Shown: positions 56,829 to 64,000 of the stretch, piece after piece
Position numbering within the stretch: position 1 is the stretch's first letter
How the letters are laid out: every line of letters starts with the position of its first letter
Assembly (NCBI GenBank): GCA_001636675.1
Contig: AZGY01000008.1
Span: forward strand, 465,555 to 529,554
Length of the DNA: 64,000 nucleotides
DNA from: Moelleriella libera RCEF 2490
Lineage: Eukaryota > Ascomycota > Sordariomycetes > Hypocreales > Clavicipitaceae
Direction of reading: 5' to 3'
Notes under the pieces: generated by a model
What the model saw: the letters and a program-made list of their open reading frames with translations, nothing else
The model's database searches: none
Told to the model about the DNA's origin: nothing
Made by a program: the position numbers and the translations under genes

Positions 56829-57518
56829 ATGCGCTTCGCAGTCCTCGTCCTCGCCGGCTCTGCCGCCGCCAGCACGGCCCAGCTCGATGCGCGCCAAGCC
56901 GGTGCCGGTGCCGCCGCTCCTACCGACTGCGTGGCCGCGGTCAAGTCGGCCCTGTCCGCGGTGCCCTCGGCGCCCTCGCAGCTCGCGGACAAGCTCGAGA
57001 GGACGGGCCTCAGGCCCAACAACTGCGGCGAGTTCTCGGGCCTGCCCAAGGACGTCGAGGCCGAGTACAACGGCTACCGCTCCTCGCTGCTCTCGTGGAT
57101 GAACTCGTATGCCACCAGCCTCGCCAAGTGTCCCGGCGCGCAGGACAAGCTGAGGGAGAAGCTCCAGAACGACTCGGAGGTGCCCGCCTCGTGCTTCAGC
57201 AACTACCCGGCCCTGCAGACCTTTTTCCCGGCCAATCCGACGGGCGGCAGCGGCGCCGGACAAGCCACCGCGACTGCCAGCACCGGTGGCGCAAAGGCTG
57301 CTTCTTCTACTGCCACCGGACAGGCGGCCTCGACTACTGTCGGCACGCTGGCCACCTCGGCCAGGAGCGGACAGGCTGGTCTTGGCAGCAACAGCACCAG
57401 CACCAGCACCCGCAGCGGCGGACTTTCTACCTCTACCAGGGTTGGCCTCGCTGCGCGTGAGACGGGCATGGCCATGGCTGCCGTCGCCGTCGCCGGCCTG
57501 GCCATTGCGGCTCTGTAA
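56829..57518 (+). CDS. Secreted four-cysteine protein with Ser/Thr-rich stalk, paralogue 3
   Basis: Single exon, 229 aa. Signal peptide MRFAVLVLAGSAAAS, then LDARQ. Cysteines 34, 66, 101 and 122 match paralogues 1 and 2. After the last Cys there is a Ser/Thr/Gly/Ala-rich stretch (about 135-205; TATASTGG, STSTSTRSGG) absent from the others, probably an O-mannosylated stalk, then VGLAARETGMAMAAVAVAGL, the family's GPI-like tail. This is the layout of GPI-anchored cell-wall proteins: folded disulfide domain, glycosylated spacer, anchor. It has the most GC-rich codon use of the trio. AATAAA at 57598-57603 is a plausible polyadenylation signal. Function unknown; a surface or host-interface role is conceivable but inferred. 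Confidence 0.85.
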   Translation: MRFAVLVLAGSAAASTAQLDARQAGAGAAAPTDCVAAVKSALSAVPSAPSQLADKLERTGLRPNNCGEFSGLPKDVEAEYNGYRSSLLSWMNSYATSLAKCPGAQDKLREKLQNDSEVPASCFSNYPALQTFFPANPTGGSGAGQATATASTGGAKAASSTATGQAASTTVGTLATSARSGQAGLGSNSTSTSTRSGGLSTSTRVGLAARETGMAMAAVAVAGLAIAAL

Positions 57519-58171
57519 GGATAATCCCGCGCCAGCAGCGTGTGTTTTTATTTTTTTGGAGAAATCGGAATTTAAAAGGGTTTCAATGACCATCATGAAT
57601 AAATAATGGAGGAGTTGCGGTTATGCGTATAATGTAATTCTCACGGCGCTTTCTCTTCGTGGCCACCATCATGTCGAAAGAAATTTAGATAAATAGACTA
57701 AAACCCGAACCCAAAACGTCTCTCGCTACCCCAGTTGTTGTCAAAGCCACAGGAGGGGAAGGGTTATGGGAGGAGAAGAAAGCAAAGGACGATGGCGCCA
57801 GCTGCGTAGCGCATAACAGCCTAACGTTTAAAAGATTCAACGTTGCATCGAATTTTATTAGTCTCGTGCCCCCACCGATGCCAGTCCCACTGTTCCCGCC
57901 AACAACACCACCGTACTTGGTATAATTCAATTTCAGGCAGGGCTTTTCGTCAGTTGGTGCGTGGAAAGTCCAGGCTCACTTTCGACATGATCCTCTTGCC
58001 CAAGGCTTGTTCTGTCCCTGCAGATCACGAGGAAGGCACATTATGTGACGTCACACTCTGCCCTCTCTGGCGCAAAAGGAGAGGGAAAAAAAAAAAAAAA
58101 AAAAAAAAAGGGCCAGCAGGCCGCAAGAAGACGCCGGTAAAACAAAGATCAATCACGCCGTGGCAATGGCA

Positions 58172-58347
58172 CGCACACGGCTGGTCATTTGCGTGTGGCC
58201 ATTCCTGACAGTCATCGTCTGCCGCTGGGGCAGGGTATTTGCTCCGTAGTGACAACACCATTTGTTGGGTAAATGGTTTTCGCACGCGTGCTGATGATCT
58301 GCGCGTAAGCCATTTCTGACCTCGGCCGTCTTTTGTTCCGCAGTGAG
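58172..58347. repeat. Diverged tandem duplication (about 109-bp period)
   Basis: 58172-58252 and 58281-58347 share a common order of words: CGCAC..., TGCGTGTGGCCATTCCTGAC versus TGCGCGTAAGCCATTTCTGA, then CCGTCT-like words, then TTGCTCCGTAGTGA versus TTGTTCCGCAGTGA. The copies are old and interrupted by indels. Confidence 0.6.
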
Positions 58348-59024
58348 TGACTTGCTCACAAACACTCCCCTGCTGAGTATAAAATTCCTTTGATGTTGAT
58401 TCACGTTTTGCCTTTCTCTCCTCTTGGAGCATGGGGAGGGGAGGGAGCGAACGCTCGACTGCACTTTTGCTACGTGCGAGTGACGACGCCGCCGAGCCGA
58501 GCCGACCCCCAGTGCTTCTTCATCTGACGACACCATCGGCGGAGAGGTGTCATTCATCCTCGCGGCGTCTTGAGCTTCGAAGAGCAATTAATGAGCCGCA
58601 TCCCCCCTCCCCCCAAAATACCGTCCCCGGTGCAATCTAGTCCGTTTCCTGGCTTTTTCATGACACTTTGAAAACTGACGGTCGACACGTGAAACAGAGG
58701 AAGAGGGAAAAGATTCACCATTACCTCCTGGAGCTGGCTTGCTCGTCGACAGGTGCCGTCTGACGAGCAATTCTCCTCTCGTGTCTTGAGGCCCGGGTTT
58801 CTGCATCATGTTGACGGCCCAGGTGCCGTTGACAGTTGCATCTGCTGCCCCACGACAGCCATACTTGAACAACACAACGCCTTTTCTGACAGGCAGATTC
58901 AACAACCGTTCGGCCCGAGTTGAATCGGGGGGTCTTGTGGGATCCCCATCGTGCCTTTTTTTCTCTCCGTGTTCTCTCTTCTCTCTTTGTCTCTTTTCGA
59001 ACATCTATGCGTGCTCTTCCTGTG

Positions 59025-59557
<533 letters not shown>

Positions 59558-59611
59558 GTAGACGTAGCGCGTTCAAAGGGGGACGCATGATCGGTCATTC
59601 TCTCGCCTCGT

Positions 59612-59638
59612 AGACTCGACTCGACTCGACTCAACTCG
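59612..59638. repeat. CGACT pentanucleotide repeat
   Basis: AGACTCGACTCGACTCGACT and one degenerate unit: about five CGACT copies, 57 bp past the GT tract. Confidence 0.85.
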
Positions 59639-60513
59639 CTGCGCTGCCTGCGACGGCCCTCTACCAGCCATACCATGCAAATGGCCGCCCGCAGCATTGG
59701 TCCGCTGGCCCATCAGTCGAGCCCGTTGATTACGAAACGGCCCCTGGAGCATCAGCCAAATCCGGCTGCCCCTTGAAGTTTCCCTGTGTTACCTTGTTCT
59801 TTTCGTTCGCTTCCTCTTTTGAAATGTATAGCGAGAGATGTACAGCGGGAGAGGCACAGCAAGAGTCAACGGGAGCCGCTCTCCTGGACTGGCGACGCCC
59901 TTCACAACATGTCACACTTGGCCCGGTCCCTGCGTGGTATTCCCAAACGTTGGTGGCTTGTCACTGCTCAACTGGCCAGAAATGACTCATCATGGTTGTT
60001 GCAGCATGAATACACCAGTATAAACCATCCTCGAGAGTGAAAAAAATGCCGGAGGCATATCAGAGAGATGAGGTATGCCTCCGGCGGCCCTACCGGGGGT
60101 CGCCTGCGGCGGGCCGGCCTCGCTACGCTCGAGCAAATCCCCCTTCTTGGCCCAGTGGTGGTGCGCGTGCTCCGACAATGCTGAGAACCATTGTCCCTGG
60201 CACAGATGCGCAGCGATGTACCAAACGACACGTCTCACTCAAGCCGATGACTTGACAGCATCAAACAAACATGTCGCGCTGTGGACGAAACCCCATTCAC
60301 GCATGGCCAGGCAACATATCAAAGGCGCAGCGCTGCTGCTTTGCTCGCTTCTCTTCTGGCAGCCCAGCCTAGCTAGCCTCTTGCTATCATGGGGCCATGA
60401 TCCATCGCAGTGCCCTACACATGGTCCGTCCGGCCTGCCGTCCCAGCTTTTTCCCCTTTTTGGCCCCCGGCCCCCCAGCCCCAGCCCCAGCCCCAATCCC
60501 AAATCTGGCCGCC

Positions 60514-62485
60514 TCAGACCTCGTTGCTCGGGTAGGCCACCTGCGTGGTCGCGTTGAACTCCTCCTTGATGGCGCGGATGTTGACGAAACGCGTCAACAG
60601 GTTGGGGCTGCCGGCCTTGTCGTCGGTGCCGGAGGCGCGCGCGCCCCCAAAGGCCTGCTGGCCGACCACAGCACCGGTGCTCTTGCAGTTGATGTAAAAG
60701 TTGCCGGCGGCGTTGCGCAGCCTGTCCTCGGCGAAGCGGATGGCCTCGCGGTCCGCGGCGAACACGGCGCCGGTGAGGCCGTAGTCGGACGTCGCGTCGA
60801 CGAGGTCGCAGACCCGGCCAAAGGCCCCCGGGGCGGCGTCGTCGTACACGTAGGCCGTCAGGATGGGGCCGAAGAACTCGGTCGACAGGAACTTGTGCGA
60901 GGGGCTGGTGGTCTCGTAGACGGTCGGGTGGACAAAGTAGCCCCTGGACGAGTCGTACGTGCCGCCGGCCACGAGCTGCAGCGCCTCGTCGGCGCGGGCC
61001 TCGTCGATGGCGCCCGCGAGCTTCTTGAAGGAGGCGGCGTGGATGACGGGGCCGCAGAAGTTGGCGTGGTCCCGGGGGTCGCCGACGCGGAGCCGGTCCA
61101 CCTCGGCGACGAGCTTCTGCCTGAACGCGGGCCACGCGGACCTGGGCACGTACAGGCGGGACGTGGCGCTGCACTTCTGGCCCTGGTACTCAAAGGCCCC
61201 GCGGACCGTGTGCTTGACGGCGTTGTCCACGTCGGCCGACGGGTGGACCAGGTGGAAGTTCTTGCCGCCCGTCTCGCCGACGATGCGCGGGTACGAGCGG
61301 TACCGGCCGGCGGCGACGCCCTCGCCGATGGCCCCGTACAGCTTCCGGAAGACGGCCGTGCTGCCGGTGTAGTGCAGGGCGGCAAAGTCGCGGTGCGCGA
61401 GGACGGTGCTGGTGATGGCCTCGGGGTCGCCGGGCACGAACTGGATGACGTCCCCGGGCAGGCCGGCCTCGAGCAGGATCCGGTACACGAGCCAGTTGGA
61501 GGCGATGGCGAAGTTGCTCGGCTTCCACACCACCACGTTGCCCATGAGCGCCGGGGCGCCGGGCAGGTTGCCGGCGATGGCGGTGAAGTTGAAGGGGCTG
61601 ACGGCGTAGACGAAGCCCTCGAGCGGCCGGTACTCGAGCCGGTTCCACAGCCCGGGCGAGTTGTGCTCGGGCTGCTGCGCCAGGAGCTCCCGCGCGTAGT
61701 GCACGTTGAAGCGGAAGAAGTCGGCCAGCTCGGCCGCCGCGTCGATCTCGGCCTGCCACGCGTTCTTGCCCTGGCCGAGCACCGTGGCCGCCATGATCTC
61801 GTACCGGTACTTGTTGGCCACGAGGTCGGCCGCCTTGAGGAAGACGGCCGCGCGGTCCGCGAAGGGCAGGCTCTCCCAGGCGGGCTTGGCGGCCAGCGCC
61901 GCGTCAATGGCCTTATTCACGTCGGCCGGCGTCGCCGTGTGGTAGCTGGCGACTCTGCTGGCGTGGTCGGACGGGTTGAGCTGGTGAGACACGGACGACG
62001 TCTTGATCTGCGGCGGCCGCGGCACGGCGTCAGTGGACTGGAAAAGCCAGAAAACCCNNNNNNNNNNCCCCCCTCCCCTTTTGGGAAACTTCTCACCTCC
62101 CTGCCGCCGACCACGACGGGAACCTCGATGGGGGCCTTTTTCTGGAAGCTCTCGATGGCGGCCGTCAACGCCTGGCGCTGCGAGCTGCCTTTTGCGTAGT
62201 GGTGCTAAAAACAGCGATGGGGGGTTCTCGTGTCAGCTTTTCTCTTTCCCCCCCCCCCCCCTTCCTTCCGACAGCCGTGACTGCGCGGCCGTCCGTCGCA
62301 GGCAGCGCGTCGTGGTTTGGGGCCGGTCTGCGGGAACTCACGTTAGGCTCGTTGACCACCTTGGGCGTCTTGAAAGTCGCAAGAGTGCCCATGCTCATGC
62401 TCACGCGCGGTGACGCCTTGGCCTTGGCCTTGGCGGCGCATCGCAGGCTGTGCGCCCCGGTTCTGCTTAAGACGGCCGACTTCAT
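60514..62485 (-). CDS. Delta-1-pyrroline-5-carboxylate dehydrogenase, mitochondrial
   Basis: Three exons, all phase 0: 62485-62342, 62204-62097, 62037-60514; 591 aa. It oxidises P5C / glutamate semialdehyde to glutamate with NAD+, the second step of proline breakdown (yeast Put2, human ALDH4A1). The first 35 residues are basic and Ala/Ser-rich without acids (MKSAVLSRTGAHSLRCAAKA), a mitochondrial targeting sequence. Core motifs: VSPFNFTAIAGNLPGAPALM and VVWKPSNFA for NAD binding, GETGGKNF with catalytic Glu339, and YQGQKCSATSR with nucleophile Cys373. Both catalytic residues are intact and length is normal. Intron 2 (62038-62096) contains a 10-base assembly gap, so its length is uncertain but the coding sequence is not broken. 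Codon third positions are extremely GC-rich, which opens long false frames on both strands. Confidence 0.95.
62058..62067. other. Assembly gap (10 N)
   Basis: Ten ambiguous bases followed by poly-C and preceded by CCC, inside intron 2 of the P5C dehydrogenase gene; same form as the gap at 15380. Confidence 0.95.
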
Positions 62486-63336
62486 GATGATGACGATGAG
62501 GGTGATGATTGAGCCCAGGCGGTTCTCGTCAATCGCCCGAACCAGGTAGAGGAGGAGGGGAAGGGGAGGGGGGGATTTTCATGAATGACACGGCGGAAGG
62601 CGTGCGGCAGATGCTCTGGGATTTCTGCTAACCCCAGCCCGCACCCGCACCCGCACCCGCACCCGCACCCGGACGGCTGGCTTTGCGTGCGCGCGCCGCA
62701 GACGGCGGCTTGTTGCGGGTTAAGCATGCACGAGCAGGTACGGGGCGGGGCGGCCGAGCGAAGTCGGCGCACACGCTGATCAGCCTGCAGAGTTATGGAT
62801 GATGAAAGAGCAGTGCCATTTTACGCCTTTGGCATTGGTAGATGGCAGAGGGCAGAGCGGAAGTGACAATCAAAATTGGCACGGTGTCGACGCACTTCAC
62901 TCGCGCCGAGCTTCAGCCTCCGGTCCCTAAAACTCATCTGTCTACTGTCAGCTCCCATCCTTCGCGCCCTGCGTGGCATTTTCTACACCCTGCTGCCGCC
63001 GCCATGACTTCTGCTGCCATCGACCATCACACTCAAGAACACGTCCAATTACTGTTTGCACGCCACTGATAGCTTCCGTTGCCAATTTCTCGCGTCGCCC
63101 ATGTACCAGCAGCTGCCGCTCCTGGTGCATTGTAAGCCACTGGGCCTGCCGCCGACTTCGGACGCGTCTGGAGCCCACTTGCAAAACCCGCGCGTCAAGG
63201 TAGTAAACGCGGTAACCCCCAAATCTAAATGCAATGCGCAAAAGTGCCAGTCATCCCATGCCGTTGGTGATCAATAATATCGAATCGCCATCTTTTGCAG
63301 GTCTGTTGCGAACTTGTCACCAGTGTCCGGCGAAGC
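62486..63336. other. Intergenic
   Basis: P5C dehydrogenase promoter and the 3' flank of the partial P450. Holds five GCACCC hexamers at 62641-62670. No gene. Confidence 0.55.
62641..62670. repeat. (GCACCC)5 hexanucleotide repeat
   Basis: Five perfect GCACCC units in the promoter region of the P5C dehydrogenase gene. Confidence 0.9.
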
Positions 63337-64000
63337 TCACCCAATCCTCCTCCACCTCATCTTCAACTCTCTGTCGGGGGGCGTCGCGACCGAGTTTATG
63401 TAGGAGTCTTGGTCCTGCGCCGGTCTGCTCGAGGGTGAGCCGTCCTGGTTGAGCCACTGAAGGCTTGCCGGGTCCATCTCGAACCTCAGAAGCAACATGG
63501 CAACGGTGACCACAATCTCTGTCTTTGCAATGAGTCGCCCGGGGCACATGGGCGCGCCGCCGCCGTATGGGACAAAGGCACCTTTCTGACTGCGTGGCAC
63601 GAATCTGACTTGTTGTTGTTGCCCACCGCTGCCGCCCTCGTCGTCTGTCTCTACACGCTCCAAGTGGCGGTGAGGGTTGAATTCAGTCGCCGGCGACTCG
63701 GGCGTGGCCCCTAATGAGCGCAAAAAACCAAACAAGCGATTTAGCAACTGTCCGTGGCTTCTCTCGACGGAAGCATCACTCACAAAAATCCTCATCGCGG
63801 TGGAGCGCCTCCGTTGGCGTTTGAAAGGTGCTGCCGGGGGGAAAGTCTTGGCCGGCTATGGTGACGGGCTCGACCGCCGTCCTGGTCAGGAGGAGACTCA
63901 CGTGCAGGCGCAGAGCCTCGTGCTGGAGAGCCTGTAGAAGCGGCATGGAGACGAGCTTTTGCACGTCTAGAGTCCGGCCCGATGACGTCTCAACCAAGGC
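63337..64000 (-). CDS. Cytochrome P450, C-terminal part, 5' end off window
   Basis: Exons 64000-63784 (continuing past the window) and 63710-63337 join in frame across intron 63711-63783 to give the last 196 residues. Visible motifs: K-helix ExxR in HEALRL, a PPGSTFQTPTEALHRDEDFW segment, and heme loop FVPYGGGAPMCPGR with the proximal Cys, followed by the L-helix LIAKTEIVVTVAML. The PYGGGAPMCPGR wording and the ALHRDED segment recall CYP7/CYP8-like P450s found in fungi, often acting on lipids or other hydrophobic substrates; family and substrate are not assignable here. A Gly/Gln-rich insert (GGSGGQQQQ) lies just before the heme loop. It is not similar in detail to the P450 at 16-18 kb. Confidence 0.9.

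Noticed and set aside
60397..62199. 600-codon open frame opposite the P5C dehydrogenase gene, and a 349-codon frame on the gene's own strand
   Set aside because: Both are shadows caused by very GC-rich third positions; they are Gly/Val/Asp- or Arg/Ser/Pro-heavy, contain no domain, and one crosses the assembly gap.

Overview
The window is nuclear DNA of a filamentous ascomycete, probably a Sordariomycete and perhaps Hypocreales. The evidence is short introns (about 50 to 130 bp) with GT..AG ends and CTAAC/CTGAC branch sites, GC-rich third positions in housekeeping genes, and fungal-specific families: an involucrin-repeat protein, fungal P450s, a Per1 protein, and a fungal C2H2/bHLH/RING complement. 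There are no bacterial-type operons, no complete tRNA or rRNA gene, no CRISPR array and no intact transposon. Gene models below were spliced by hand from donor/acceptor sites and reading-frame continuity.

Layout, left to right. 1-6108 (-): a giant low-complexity involucrin-repeat protein, 3' end cut by the window edge. 8714-11048 (+): a 745-aa protein of no recognised family with a coiled-coil middle and a Ser/Lys-rich C-terminal region, followed by a small unrecognised gene at 12452-12973 (+). 12974-16239: gene-free and repeat-bearing, with two copies of an 86-bp element carrying a tRNA-like T arm, a pentanucleotide repeat and an assembly gap. 16240-18019 (-): a complete cytochrome P450. 19474-21593 (-): a four-exon RING protein. 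21594-25817: gene-free, with a short AT-rich island next to a GC-rich cluster. 25818-28592 (-): APC2, the cullin subunit of the anaphase-promoting complex. 34644-35755 (-): a three-exon C2H2-like regulator between two gene-free stretches of 6 and 7 kb. 42840-50293: a compact housekeeping block with NSA2 (-), mitochondrial ribosomal protein bL21m (+), the spindle-checkpoint kinase Mps1/TTK (-) and the ER GPI-lipid remodelling protein Per1 (+). 50294-51594 (-): a bHLH regulator. 54217-57518 (+): three tandem paralogous small secreted four-cysteine proteins with GPI-like tails. 57519-60513: gene-free, with a (GT)n tract of about 530 bp that contains a 56-bp higher-order repeat. 60514-62485 (-): mitochondrial delta-1-pyrroline-5-carboxylate dehydrogenase. 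63337-64000 (-): the 3' end of a second P450.

Functional themes: cell-cycle control (Apc2 and Mps1 act on the same metaphase-anaphase transition), ribosome biogenesis (Nsa2 and bL21m share a 367-bp divergent promoter), GPI-anchor maturation (Per1, whose clients could include GPI-tailed proteins such as the tandem trio, by inference only), proline catabolism, and several regulators. The most interesting items are the tandem four-cysteine secreted family, the unrecognised 745-aa protein with its small neighbour, the tRNA-like repeat pair, and the regular higher-order structure in the GT tract.
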